DNA of 64,000 bases, taken from Gaiellasilicea sp963745775. Lineage in GTDB: Bacteria > Actinomycetota > Thermoleophilia > Gaiellales > Gaiellaceae. The position numbers and the translations under genes were made by a program. Numbering within the stretch: position 1 is the stretch's first letter; each line of letters begins with the position of its first letter. Shown piece after piece: positions 1 through 11,275 of this stretch. The DNA is taken from contig CAVUYY010000012.1 in the NCBI GenBank assembly GCA_963745775.1, forward strand, positions 124,001-188,000, read 5' to 3'. The notes below the pieces were generated by a model. It was not told the DNA's origin, did not search any database, and saw only the letters and a list, made by a program, of their open reading frames with translations.

Positions 1-2521
1 CTCAAGCGGAGGCTGCCGGGCCTCTTCGGGAACCTGCTCCGGCTCGACCATCTCACCCGCGCGGCGGCGCGGACGGCGATCGAAGGCCCGCTGCGGGTCT
101 ATGCGGAGCTCGGTGGCGCGAAGCTGACGGCCGACGCCGACTTTGTCGAGGCAGTGCTCGACGAGGTCGCGGCGGGACGGATCGAACGGCACCTGAGTGG
201 GCGCGGGCTCGTCGAGGAGCCGGAGCGGGCGCGCCGCGTCGAGGCGCCGTACCTCCAGCTCGTCCTCGAGCGGCTCTGGGAGGTGGAGCGGGCGCGAGGC
301 TCCGAGGTTCTGCGGGCATCGACGCTTGCCGAGCTCGGCGGCGCGCAGCGGATCGTCGAGCAGCATCTCGAACGGGCCCTCGCACGCCTGGACCAGGGCG
401 AATGCGATGTCGTCGCGCGGCTCTTCAATCACCTCGTCACTCCCTCCGGGACGAAGATCGCGCACGCCGTCGACGACCTCGCACGCTACGCGCGTGGTCG
501 AGCCCGACCCGCTCGAGCGCGTGCTCGGGACACTGGAGGCCGCCCGCATCCTCCGCCGAGTCCCCGGATAGATCGGGCGGGCCACCGCGGTACGAGATCT
601 TCCACGACGTCCTGGCGCCGGCCGTGCTCGCGTGGCGCGGGCGGCACGACACGGAGCGGCGCCTCGAGCGCGAGCGCGCGGAGGCGCAGCGGCGATTCCG
701 TCGGCTCGCGGCCTTCGCGGTCGCAGGGCTCGTCGCATTTGCGCGTCGTTGCCGGGGTCGCCGTCTACGCGCTGAGCCAGCGGGCGCAAGCAAGCGAGCA
801 GGCGCGTCACGCACGATCGCGAGCCCTGACGAACTCGGCGCTCGCTCGCAGCTCGATCGCGACCCGGAGTTGGCTCTACTACTGGCGCGAGGGGCCGAGC
901 GAGGCTGGCGCCTAGCCGTTCGGCAGAGAACGCGCTTCGACAGGCGTTGAAGGCCTTCCGCGACGCGCCGCGTGGTCTCAGTGGAGGCACCGGTCTGCGG
1001 CAGCAGCTGGGCGTGGCGACGTCTGGACGGTCGACCGCCGGTGGCCTGCTTCCAGGGAGGCGGACAGCGAGCCGAGCTCGATTCCTCGGCTGTCCGACGC
1101 GGCGTTCGATGCCGACGCGCCGAGTCGTCTTCCGGCCCGGTGGCGTCCGCGTGCGAGACCTCGCGACGCGGCGCCACGCGCCGAATCGCGGACGCATCAG
1201 ACGGTCAGCGGCTTGCGTTGACTCGCACGGCGGCTGCGATCGCGTCGAAGGACGGGCGGGTCGAGCTGATCGAGCTCCCGTCGCTCCGCAGGGTCCTCGC
1301 GCGAGTCCCTGCCGGGCCGACCGGGGTATCCATCCGCCGGGATGGCGGCGCGCTCGCTGTTACCAACGGTCACGTCGCTCGAGTCTTCGATGCGCGCGGC
1401 CGTCTTCGCACCCGGATCGACGACCGAGCGACGCTGCTCGGTAGCGCGCTCTCGCCCGAACGGCAAGCTGCTCGCGACTGCCGCTGTCGACGGCGCGATC
1501 CGCATCTGGGAGCTTCCCTCGGGCAGGCTCGTGAACGTCATGCTCGGCGCATCGAAACTACGTCACCGACGTCGCGTTCACCAGCGACGCTCGTCGTCTC
1601 GTCAGCGCGAGCCTCGACGGAACCGTCGCGCTCGTGGGACGTGTCGAGACGGCAAGCTGCTCGGTCATGCCTCACTCGCCACGGTCGGCGCGATCAGGTC
1701 CGTCTCGACGACACCCGATGGCCGGCGTGCTGATGACGAGTCCGGCGACGGACCGCGTTCGCCTGTGGCAGGTCGAACGGCGGACCCGCGCCGGTTCGCG
1801 GGTGCACGAGACACAGCTACCGTCGCGTTGCGTCAGACTTCCCGGCGACCGCTGCGCGAATCCGGGCCGACGCGTGGACGGCCAGAGCTACTGAGTATCG
1901 CAACTCCAGTCGCACGCGGCCGGCTCGTCCTTCGGCTCAGCAGCGGGCTGCGATCGCCGCCGACCGGGCTCGAGCTCGAAGGGAAACGCAGGTCCGGTAC
2001 GAACGGCGCGGCCGCCGCGATCGTCTTGCGCGGTCACACGGGCCGAGGTGATCGTCGGCGCGATGTCTCGCGCGATCGGCTCCGTGATCGTGACAGCGAG
2101 CCAGCGATGACGATGCCCGCATCTGGGACGCTGCGCACGGGGAATCGTCTGCTCCACGTCCTGAGCGGGCACTTCGGCGATCGTCAGCGACGCATCGTTC
2201 AGCCCGGACGGACCGCTGGGTCGTGACGGCCGGGCCGGCGAACGGCAGGTCTCTTGGACGCTCAGAACCGGCGAGTCGATCAGTCTATCCTCCGAGGCCA
2301 CGAGGGCGATCCTCACGTCGGCAGTGTTCGACCCGACCGGCGAAGTGATCGTCACGACCGGAGCCGACCGCACCGTTCGCAGCCTGGCGCTGCGACACTG
2401 TGTTGCGACATGGGCGCGACCTGCGTCGCGCGTCGCGAACAGGCGGCTCGGCGCGCATCGGCCGACGGATGCACCTGCCGCCGAGCGGCGGCGAGTACTT
2501 GGTCGAACCGGACGGCGCTAG
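1..2521 (+). pseudogene. STAND NTPase-WD40 repeat protein, 5'-partial and heavily frameshifted
   Basis: The gene enters from the left edge. Frame 1 to about position 490 gives the alpha-helical part that follows the NTPase in novel-STAND proteins. After a frame change come a YEIFHDVLAPAVLAWR-type stretch, a coiled coil rich in Arg/Glu, a probable membrane segment near 700-770 and an LDRDPELALLLA motif usual before WD40 propellers. About six degenerate WD40 blades follow, such as SPNGKLLATAAVDGAIRIWE near 1455 and DPTGEVIVTTGADRTVRS near 2325. Reading them in order needs more than ten 1-base frame changes in 2.5 kb, and one stop lies at 569-571. The family senses signals through its propeller and signals by NTP-driven assembly. 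This copy is either decayed or covered by poor sequence. The 3' end is placed at TAG 2519-2521, interlocked with the convergent gene's stop. Confidence 0.6.
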
Positions 2522-3060
2522 CCGGGCGACGCTAGCCGGCTGCGCTGCTCGAGCTCGTTCGCCTTGCTCGTCAGCGCGGCAAAACCCGCCTGCAGGAAGT
2601 CGTTCGCCGCGGACGCCGCGAGCGACCACGTCAGCAGTCGGCCCGTCCGCGGCGCCATCGTCTGGAGCGAGACGACGCCGGCCGCCGCCCACATCCCGAT
2701 GCAGCGCGAGCAGGTGAGGAGCTCGCCGAGCGCCTGGCGCGGGCCGCCGTCCTCGACGGGCTTCTCGTCGCCCTCGTGGGCCTTGTCCTCGACGAAGGGA
2801 TCGCGCAGGAAGCTCGTCACCTCGTCGTTCGTGATCGTGCGCGAGGCCTTGAACGTCGCCGCCGCGAGCACCGCGAGATCGAGCGGGCCGAGCTGCTCGG
2901 GTCGGCGGCCGAGCGCGCTCGAGAGCGCGGCGACGCCGGTCATCCCGGCGCCGAAGATCCCGACCAGCGAGGCATAGGACTTGTACGGAGGAGCCTGAGT
3001 TGCCGTTGCCACGGGTGCCGCTGTACCCCGCTCGGCCGAACTCAACCACGACGAGCTCAT
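2518..3060 (-). CDS. DUF1360 family membrane protein
   Basis: The 180-residue product carries the DUF1360 pattern: a hydrophobic segment (YKSYASLVGIFGAGMTGVAA), a GPLDLAVLAAATFKASRTIT stretch, VTSFLRDPF, and the hallmark LLTCSRCIGMWAA with a CxxC pair in a membrane helix. The family occurs in Bacillus and actinobacteria and has no known function. The ATG at 3060 forms an ATGA junction with the likely stop of the upstream lipoprotein gene, so the two are probably co-transcribed and translationally coupled. A GTG near residue 17 is another possible start. The reading frame also stays open upstream to 3201, so a real fusion with the lipoprotein cannot be excluded. The stop shares CTAG 2518-2521 with the convergent gene. 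Confidence 0.75.
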   Translation of the reverse strand: MSSSWLSSAERGTAAPVATATQAPPYKSYASLVGIFGAGMTGVAALSSALGRRPEQLGPLDLAVLAAATFKASRTITNDEVTSFLRDPFVEDKAHEGDEKPVEDGGPRQALGELLTCSRCIGMWAAAGVVSLQTMAPRTGRLLTWSLAASAANDFLQAGFAALTSKANELEQRSRLASPG

Positions 3061-3658
3061 CGGCAACTCGAGCGTCCGTCCGGCGTGAGCCGGCCGAGCG
3101 GGGAGAGGCGCCGAGGCAGGCAGCCGCGTGTTGACGCCACGCAGCGCGCGGGCGACGGCGAGAAGTTCGGCTCTGCTCCCGAGCCCGGGTCCGTTGATCA
3201 CGATCGTCGACCCCGGCCGGGTAGAGCTCGAGCCGGCGCGACTCCTGCGAGAGCCGGCCGGGAACGCCTCGGACGGTGACCTGCTCGCGCGCCGGGATCG
3301 AGTAGCGCTGCTCGTAGCGGTAGCAAGCGGGCCAGAGCAGGATCGTGAGCGGCAGGCCGCATCCGCGGTCTCCGGCCGCCCGGCACGAGCCGTAGAGGAA
3401 GGCGAACTCGGTGTAGCGAGCGGGCGAGGTGCGGTCGGTTCGCTGCACCGCTTCGAGAGGAAGCCCCTGGATTTCCGCTCCCGCGTAGTAGATCGGAAAG
3501 CCCTCGAATGCCCGCGCCTCGGCCAGCGAGCTGTTGCCTTCGGGGCTCACGAGGTTGCTCTCGTCGTCCGCGCCGACGTCACAGCCGGCAACGAGTGCCA
3601 GGCTCAGGACGAGCGCGGAGCCGACCGTCCGAAGGAGCGATCTGGGCCGAAAGAACAT
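3057..3658 (-). CDS. Putative lipoprotein, frameshifted near 3205
   Basis: The N-terminus (MFFRPRSLLRTVGSALVLSL followed by ALVAGC) is a lipoprotein signal peptide with lipobox Cys26. The mature part reads well to about position 3205 (PLTILLWPACYRYEQRYSIP, VRGVPGRLSQESRRLELYP) and then continues in another frame (INGPGLGSRAELLAVARALR). I recognise no domain; it looks like an extracytoplasmic globular domain of about 150 residues. A second frame change would bring it to TGA at 3057-3059, giving an ATGA junction with the DUF1360 gene. The 3' end is therefore uncertain. The start ATG lies inside the LexA-type box 3653-3664 shared with divergent uvrB, so SOS control of this gene is possible. Confidence 0.6.
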
Positions 3659-3676
3659 GTGTTCGGCCGGTACGAT
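3653..3676 (+). promoter_or_regulatory. LexA/SOS box and -10 of uvrB
   Basis: GAACATGTGTTC (3653-3664) matches the Gram-positive/actinobacterial LexA operator core GAAC-N4-GTTC. Six bases later TACGAT (3671-3676) fits a -10 element, and 8 nt after that is the uvrB ATG. The same spacing (GTTC, 6 nt, TANNAT, 8-9 nt, ATG) occurs before uvrA at 15829-15862. A LexA dimer here would cover the -35 region. The -10 close to the ATG suggests a leaderless or nearly leaderless message. Confidence 0.85.
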
Positions 3677-3684
3677 AGACCACC

Positions 3685-5695
<2,011 letters not shown>

Positions 5696-5713
5696 CTCAA
5701 CTCTCGTTCGGGA

Positions 5714-6843
5714 TCAGCGGCGCTCGCAGGTCCCGATGTCGATCTCGTCCAGCACCGGCGTCGTAGACGACCGCGTCGTAGTCGCCGGCTCCGCAGTAGA
5801 TCGTGTCCCTCTGGCCGTCCTTGGCGTTGATCGTGTCGTTGCCGGCGCCGCCGTAGATCGTGTCCGTGCCGCTGCCGCCGTCGATCGTGTCGTCGCCGGC
5901 ATCCCCGTTCAGCTGGTCGTTGCCGGCCTCGCCGTAGAGCGCTGTCCTTGCCGTTGCCCCCGTAGAGACGATCGTTGCCGCCGCCGCCCTTGAGCGTGTC
6001 GTTGCCGTCGTTCCCGTAGAGCTTGTTCGCGCTGGTCGAGCCGACGACCTTGTCGGCGCCGTTCCAGGCCTCGACGTTCTCGCAGCTCGCCCCGACCTTG
6101 TCGTTCTCGCCGGAGGCGCCGTCGTTCGCGGTTCCGTCGAGAGTCACGTTGAGCGCGGAGTGCGGCCCTGATACTGGACGGTGTCGTTCCCGTCGCCGCA
6201 GTCCAGGACGTCGGCGCCGTCGCCGCCGTCCAGGATGTCGTTGTCGCCCTCGCCGAACAGGCTGTCGACGGCAGGGCCGCTGCGAAGGACGTCGTTCCCG
6301 TTGCCGCCCTTGAGCGTGTCTTTCGCCTTCCCGGTGCGGATGTAGTCGCCGCCGTCCTCGCCGGAAGATGTTGAACACCGTCGGAGCTTCCAGACTCGCC
6401 ACGAATGTGTCGTTGAGATCACCCAGGCGGATATTGACCTCCGTATCTCGAGAGCAGAGAAGGGTACGAGCAGGGGCGTAGTAAGGAGCGAACAAGCTGT
6501 TGTAATCCGTCTGCTCACAAATGGCGTAGCCGCTTGGCTTGTCGTGCCAGCGCAGATAGCGATTCTCGGGCATCCTCAATGACCAGCGGGGATAACCGCC
6601 GAAGCTGTCCGACCCGACGTTGACGGTCACCGTGTCGCTGTAGCCGTCGCTGAGCACGACCCAGAACCGGATAGTGGCACAGGACTGCCCAGCCGTAGCC
6701 ACGCACGTGAGCCTGAACTCATCGGGTCGACCATCGAGGAAATCGGACGATGCCCCGCTGGCGAGATCGCAGTTTCCGATCAGCAGAGCGGAGACGAACG
6801 CAGTCACGACGGCGAGCCGACGGTATTTCGTCCGAGGGCTCAT
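5714..6843 (-). CDS. Secreted RTX-type calcium-binding repeat protein (about four frameshifts)
   Basis: The N-terminal 30 residues form a Sec signal peptide (RLAVVTAFVSALLIGNCDLA). About 130 residues follow that I do not recognise (FLDGRPDEFRLTC and onward). The C-terminal half holds RTX nonapeptides of the GGxGxDxLxG type, for example KGGNGNDVL, GDGADVLDCGDGNDTV, YGNDGNDTLKGGGGNDRLYG and GGSGTDTIYGGAGNDTI. These normally form a Ca2+-bound parallel beta-roll outside the cell. The repeats change frame near 6360, 6165, 5940 and 5755. The likely end is CERR-stop at 5714, a typical RTX tail. The start ATG overlaps the stop of the upstream peptidase-like gene (ATGA), so the two form an operon. A type I secretion partner is not seen; the signal peptide argues for Sec export. 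Confidence 0.75.
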
Positions 6844-7598
6844 GGCATCGTCCCGATGGTCAGTCCGGTGGCGCCGGAGGTGAGCCGGAAGCTGTCGATC
6901 TGGCTCGCCTCGACCGGCTTGCCCCGGCTCAGGTACCACGCGGACGCCGCCTGATCCCAGCCGCTCGGGGCGCCTGCGACGTTCGCGGCGAGAACGCTGG
7001 CGCCGAACGTGCCGCCAACGGCCCACGCGCTCAGGAATGGCACGTAGCTCGCGGCGGAGTCGGCGTAGATCTTCTTCGAGCCTGAGACGGTCTTGAAGCC
7101 GGCTTCCCGCCAGGCAGTGCGGTGAGACTCGCCGAAGCAGGCAGTGGAGAAGACCATCCGCAGCTTGGCGCGATCCGCGACCGTCAGCCCAAACTGGATC
7201 CGGTCGCGAACCTCGTTGAGCGTCCAGCGGCCGTCGGAGAGCAAGACCTTGTTGGTGAGGCCATGGGTGATGAAGACCAGGTCGACTGCTCGGATCGTGC
7301 TCTTCGAGGCGATCGTATTGAGCGTATTCGCCAAGCCAGCCCGCGTCGCCGCGGCGCCCCTGACGATGTGGACGGTGTTGTAGCGGGTGCCGAGCGTCGC
7401 GGTCGCCAGCGCGATCGCGTTGAACTCGACGAAGTTGTAGAACGCCGACTCGAGCGCCGTGCCCTGCTCGAGCCCCGGTGAGAAGATCACCACCTCACGC
7501 TGTGCCTTCGAGACGGGCGTGGCTGCGCCGGCCGGGCTCGCCGTCAGTGCGACGAGCGCGAGCGTGGCGAGGATCAGGATCGAGAGACGTCGGTGCAT
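6840..7598 (-). CDS. Secreted clan CD (caspase/legumain-like) cysteine peptidase candidate
   Basis: The 252-residue product has a signal peptide (LSILILATLALVALTASPAGA). Two hydrophobic strands each end in the dyad motif typical of clan CD peptidases: VDLVFITHG (His112-Gly113) and LRMVFSTAC (Ala153-Cys154). The spacing of about 40 residues and the segment after the His (LLSDGRWTLNEVRDRI) fit caspase-hemoglobinase folds. Before them lies an oxidoreductase-like VVIFSPG strand and a helical region. Peptidase activity is inferred from these motifs only. The stop overlaps the ATG of the RTX protein by ATGA, so the two secreted products are probably made together. An SD-like GGGAG sits about 8 nt before the ATG. 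Confidence 0.6.
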   Translation of the reverse strand: MHRRLSILILATLALVALTASPAGAATPVSKAQREVVIFSPGLEQGTALESAFYNFVEFNAIALATATLGTRYNTVHIVRGAAATRAGLANTLNTIASKSTIRAVDLVFITHGLTNKVLLSDGRWTLNEVRDRIQFGLTVADRAKLRMVFSTACFGESHRTAWREAGFKTVSGSKKIYADSAASYVPFLSAWAVGGTFGASVLAANVAGAPSGWDQAASAWYLSRGKPVEASQIDSFRLTSGATGLTIGTMP

Positions 7599-7731
7599 CT
7601 CGGTGCTCCCTTCGGGTGGATGGGCCGGTGAGCGTGGAATGGCGCTCCTCCAGGTGGGCCTCGACGGCCTCGAGGAGCGAGACGCCTGCGCCCTCGATCC
7701 GCTCGCCGCAGAGGCAGCGGAGAACTGTCAT
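7495..7731 (-). CDS. Small putative zinc-binding protein (DUF1059-like), 3' part doubtful
   Basis: From ATG 7731 the first 30 residues read MTVLRCLCGERIEGAG followed by SLLEAVEAHLEERH. The CxC-G, acidic helix and HxxxxH layout match the short DUF1059-type family, which usually has about 60 residues. After this match the frame continues without recognisable sequence to 7495, overlapping the next gene's signal peptide in another frame by about 100 bp. A 1-base error near 7640 would let it end just before 7598. I am fairly confident in the N-terminal half and not in the end. Confidence 0.5.
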   Translation of the reverse strand: MTVLRCLCGERIEGAGVSLLEAVEAHLEERHSTLTGPSTRREHRDAPTSLDPDPRHARARRTDGEPGRRSHARLEGTA

Positions 7732-7821
7732 CGGGACACCGGCTCGGACATGACCGTGACGCTAGGTGGCGGCTCTCCCGGCTTCATCGTGCAGTTGCGC
7801 CACGACTTCTCGCGACCGATG

Positions 7822-10320
7822 ATGCGAGCCGTGCTCGTCGGGCGGCAGACGGAGCTGCGGTTGCTCTCGGCCCTTCTTGCCGAGGGTCGGCCGGTCGTCG
7901 TCCACGGCGAGGCGGGTGTGGGCAAGACCGCTCTCGTCCGGGCCGCGGTCGAGGCCACCGAGCAGAAGCTCGTCGAGGCCGGGGCGCTGGCGACGCTGTC
8001 GTGGCTGCCCTATCTGCCGCTTCGTCGCGCGCTCGGTCGCGAGCCGCACGGCGCCGACGCCGCCTACGTCGCCCGCGAGCTGATCGAAGGGCTCGGCGAT
8101 GCGATCCTGCTGCTCGACGATCTCCACTGGGCGGACGCGCAGACGCGCGAGACCGTCCCATTCCTCGCAGGGAAGACTCCGATCGTCGCGACCGTGCGCA
8201 GGATCGGCGCAGAGACCGCGGCGCTCGTCGGCGAGCTCGAGCGCGCGGGCTTCGAGCGCCTGGATCTCGAGCCGCTCGATTCGGACGCTGCGGCGACGCT
8301 GGTTCGGCGGCTCAGACCGGATCTCGGACCGGCGCTCGCCGAACGTGTGGCAGTCCGTTCGGGGGGCAATCCGCTGCTGCTCGAAGAGCTCGCCGGCTCC
8401 GACGAGCCGACCGAGAGCCTCGAGCTCGCGCTCGCCGCACGCATTCGCGCGCTCGACGACGACTCGCGTCTGACCCTGGGGCTCCTGGCCCTGCTCGGGC
8501 GACCGCTCGACGCGTCGGCGGTGCCCGCCGCGGACGACCTCGTCGCCACCGGTCTCCTTCAAGTCGTCGACGGCGCAATCGCGTTTCGCCACCCACTGCT
8601 CGCCGAGGTCGTCGCCGGCCGGCTCGGGGACGGCGAGCGCCGGTCGCTTCACGCCCGCGCAGCGCGAGTTGTCGACCACCCCGGCGAGGCGGCGCGCCAT
8701 CATGCTGCGGCAGGCGAGCGGGCGCTCGCCCACGAGCGAGCGCTCGAAGCGGCGGAGGTCGCGGAGCAACCCGGCGAGCTCGCGGCCCATCTCGAGGTTG
8801 CCGCGGCGTGCGCGGACGGTGCCGACGCCGGAGTGCTGAGGCTGCGAGCCGCCTCGCTGCTCGTCGACGTGGGTCGCTTCGCCGCCGCGGAGCTGCTGCT
8901 CGACGAGATCACGGACGTCGATCCCGTCGTCGAGGCCGAAACCTGCCTGCAGCGTGCGCGAGCAGCGATCGGCGACCACGACCTCGACCGCGCGCTCGCG
9001 CTGATCGCCGACGGGCTCGCGCGGGCGTCCGGAAGCGGCGCCCAGGTCGAGGTCGAGCTCGGCGCCGAGAGAGTTGCCGTCGAGCTCGAGATTCACGACG
9101 AAACAGCGGCCGAGTCGGTACTGGCAGAGGCGCAGCGCCTCCTCGAGGTGGCCGAGGCGAATGGGTTCGACGTCGCCGCGATCCACGCGGTGATCGGCCG
9201 GGCGCGACGGCTGCTCGGAGAGGCCGACTGGGAAGCCGAGATCGGGCGGGCCCTCGATGCAGCACGCGCCGAGGGGAACACCGGGATCGAGTGTCGCACC
9301 GCGGAATCAACCGTCGGCGCGCTCTTCCACGAAGGAGCCGCCCCGCGGGCGCGTCGGCTCGCGCGGGAGTACGTCGAGCGCGCTCGCGAGCTCAGACTCG
9401 GGAGTTGGGAGCGCCGGTTTCGGACGAGAGCTGCCTGGCTCGCCATGCACGGCGGTCGGTACCGCCGTGCCTTCGACGAGGCCGAGGCGCTCCGGGTGGA
9501 GGAGCTGGAATGGGAGCGCTTCCTCGTCACGTACGTCGCCGCCGAATCGGCGATCGACCTCGGGCTGCACGACCGCGCCAGCGAGCTGCTCGCCGATCTG
9601 TATCTGCTCTCGACCACGGGGTACGAGCGCCTCCGGCAGACGCTCTGGGTGCGCGCAGACGCCGAGCTCTGGTCGGGGCGCCCGCGCGAGTCGCTCGCTG
9701 CGGCGGACGAGCTGATCGAGCGGTTTCCGCACGAAGCCTCTGCGTTCGCGCGGGTCACGCGCGCGTGGGCCTGTGTCGACCTCGGTCTCGACCCGGGTCC
9801 TCCGACGATCGATCCCCCGATTCGCCTGCTCGCCGGGGCGCGACCGGAGCTGGAGGGACTCGAGCTCTTGGCCGCGGGTGCGGATACGGAAGCCGCGGCG
9901 AGGTTCCGGGCGGCCGCTGCCGTCTGGCGCGGGCAGCACGAGCGCGGGCGGCTGCGCTGCGCCTGGGCGGAGGGCGAGGCGCTTCGGCGCGCCGGTCGAG
10001 CGGAGGAGGCGATCGAGCGGCTCTTGCGGGCGGAGCGGCTGATCGAGGCGTACGGCCAGGTGCCGCTCCTCGGCCGCGTCCGGCGCTCGCTCCGCCTCTC
10101 CGGCGAGTCGCGTCCGGCGCCACGCGGGAGCGGCGCGCACGGGCTGACCGCTCGAGAGCAGGAGGTTCTCGCGCTCGTGGGCGACGGCCTGAGCAACGCA
10201 GAGGTCGCGCGTCGCCTGGGACTCGGCCGGCCGACGGTCGAACGGCTCGTTGCCTCGGCGTCGACCAAGCTCGGCGCCCGCTCCCGGCTCCAGGCCGCTG
10301 CGCTCGCGGCCCGGAGCTAG
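7822..10320 (+). CDS. LAL-type (large ATP-binding) LuxR family transcriptional regulator
   Basis: The 832-residue protein has Walker A GEAGVGKT at residues 29-36 and a Walker B/ILLLDDLHWAD segment near residue 100. A sensor-type region (GGNPLLLEEL), a long helical TPR-like middle and a C-terminal LuxR helix-turn-helix follow. The HTH (LTAREQEVLALVGDGLSNAE, then VARRLGLGRPTVERLV) covers about the last 60 residues. Such MalT-like STAND regulators bind ATP and an inducer before activating transcription; the ligand is unknown. There are two adjacent ATGs, at 7819 and 7822. The stretch upstream is open in frame to 7459 but gives no family-like sequence. The reading frame is intact over 2.5 kb, unlike its neighbours. 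About 45 bp around the start resemble the leader of the next gene. Confidence 0.85.
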   Translation: MRAVLVGRQTELRLLSALLAEGRPVVVHGEAGVGKTALVRAAVEATEQKLVEAGALATLSWLPYLPLRRALGREPHGADAAYVARELIEGLGDAILLLDDLHWADAQTRETVPFLAGKTPIVATVRRIGAETAALVGELERAGFERLDLEPLDSDAAATLVRRLRPDLGPALAERVAVRSGGNPLLLEELAGSDEPTESLELALAARIRALDDDSRLTLGLLALLGRPLDASAVPAADDLVATGLLQVVDGAIAFRHPLLAEVVAGRLGDGERRSLHARAARVVDHPGEAARHHAAAGERALAHERALEAAEVAEQPGELAAHLEVAAACADGADAGVLRLRAASLLVDVGRFAAAELLLDEITDVDPVVEAETCLQRARAAIGDHDLDRALALIADGLARASGSGAQVEVELGAERVAVELEIHDETAAESVLAEAQRLLEVAEANGFDVAAIHAVIGRARRLLGEADWEAEIGRALDAARAEGNTGIECRTAESTVGALFHEGAAPRARRLAREYVERARELRLGSWERRFRTRAAWLAMHGGRYRRAFDEAEALRVEELEWERFLVTYVAAESAIDLGLHDRASELLADLYLLSTTGYERLRQTLWVRADAELWSGRPRESLAAADELIERFPHEASAFARVTRAWACVDLGLDPGPPTIDPPIRLLAGARPELEGLELLAAGADTEAAARFRAAAAVWRGQHERGRLRCAWAEGEALRRAGRAEEAIERLLRAERLIEAYGQVPLLGRVRRSLRLSGESRPAPRGSGAHGLTAREQEVLALVGDGLSNAEVARRLGLGRPTVERLVASASTKLGARSRLQAAALAARS

Positions 10321-10442
10321 TCACCGAGAGAGCGGCTTCGCACTTCGCGCGGACGACCCGTTCGCAGCGGACGCCATCGTCGAGTTGCGCCAGCTTCTCC
10401 TCCGGCCGAGAATCGAGGCGTGTCGATGGAACTCCGCCGCCG

Positions 10443-10946
10443 GTGGTGACGCTAAGCGCGCCTCTCGTCGTGGTCGAAGGCTCGGCTCGCGCCTACGCGG
10501 ATGCTCTGGCGGATCTTCGCTCGGCCGGTTGGACACTCGTTCCAGGCTGGGACGCCCGAGCCGGCATCGTCTGCACCGGTGTCGTGGGCTCGATGGAGGA
10601 AGCGGCAGCCGCGCTGCTCGCGGCCGTCGGCGGCGCCGGAGTCGTGATCGACGCCCAAGCGGAGCGGGACGTCGTCGATCGCCTCTGCGAGGACCTGCGC
10701 CGAATCGGCCGGCTCGACCATCGCGTCGGCGAGCAGCCGCTGCGAGTGACCCTGACGCGGGAGGAACAGGCGCTCGTCGACATCCTCCTGGACGGCGAGT
10801 CGCTCGGCGCGGCGGCGCGCCGGTTGAGCGTGGCCCGCCGGACGGCCGATCGGCGGCTCGCTTCGGTGCGGGCGAAGCTCGGCGTCGAGACGACGGCGGA
10901 GGCGCTCGTCAGCCTGACCGAGAACGCGACTCCTCGGCGACGCTAG
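10443..10946 (+). CDS. Small regulator with C-terminal LuxR-like helix-turn-helix
   Basis: About 167 residues. The N-terminal 100 residues form an alternating alpha/beta pattern (VVVEGSARAYADALADLRSA, GIVCTGVVGSMEEAAAALLA) that I do not recognise. The C-terminal 60 residues (LTREEQALVDILLDGESLGA, AARRLSVARRTADRRLASV) look like a GerE/LuxR-type HTH. The only in-frame starts are GTG 10443 or GTG 10446; an ATG at 10426 is out of frame and stops after seven codons. It follows the large LuxR regulator in the same direction with a 122-nt gap. It may be a partner or paralogous output module. Confidence 0.65.
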   Translation: MVTLSAPLVVVEGSARAYADALADLRSAGWTLVPGWDARAGIVCTGVVGSMEEAAAALLAAVGGAGVVIDAQAERDVVDRLCEDLRRIGRLDHRVGEQPLRVTLTREEQALVDILLDGESLGAAARRLSVARRTADRRLASVRAKLGVETTAEALVSLTENATPRRR

Positions 10947-10984
10947 CGTTGTGCTCCACGCGACCACCGAGAGAGGAGACCTTC

Positions 10985-11266
10985 ATGTGCCGCAACATCA
11001 AGACGCTCCACAACTTCGAGCCGCCGGCGACCGCCGAGGAGATCGACGCCGCCGCGCTCCAGTACGTGCGCAAGCTCAGCGGGACGACGAAGCCGTCGAA
11101 GGCGAACGAGGCCGCCTTCGCTCGGGCAGTCCAGGACGTCGCGGCCGCGTCGACGCGGCTGCTCGAGTCCCTCGTCACGGCGGCGCCCCCGCGTGATCGG
11201 GAGGTCGTGGCGGAGCGCGCGCGCGAGCGCTCACGCCAGCGGTTCGGAACCGTGGCCACGAGGTAA
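10985..11266 (+). CDS. DUF2277 family protein
   Basis: The 93-residue product opens with the family hallmark MCRNIKTLHNFEPPAT, followed by a helical stretch (AAALQYVRKLSGTTKPSKAN) and an Arg-rich tail. DUF2277 proteins are short, widespread in actinobacteria and proteobacteria, and of unknown function. GAGAGGAG ends 5 nt before the ATG and is a good ribosome binding site. The stop TAA is part of a TAACCT hexamer that may act as -10 for the next gene. Confidence 0.9.
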   Translation: MCRNIKTLHNFEPPATAEEIDAAALQYVRKLSGTTKPSKANEAAFARAVQDVAAASTRLLESLVTAAPPRDREVVAERARERSRQRFGTVATR

Positions 11267-11275
11267 CCTCGGCCC

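Noticed and set aside
2285..3056. Long minus-strand continuation of the lipoprotein frame to 2285
   Set aside because: After about 3205 it has the Arg-rich look of a shadow frame and overlaps the DUF1360 gene.
7459..7821. N-terminal extension of the LuxR regulator to 7459
   Set aside because: The extension overlaps the divergent peptidase start and shows no domain; the family begins at LVGRQTEL just after ATG 7822.
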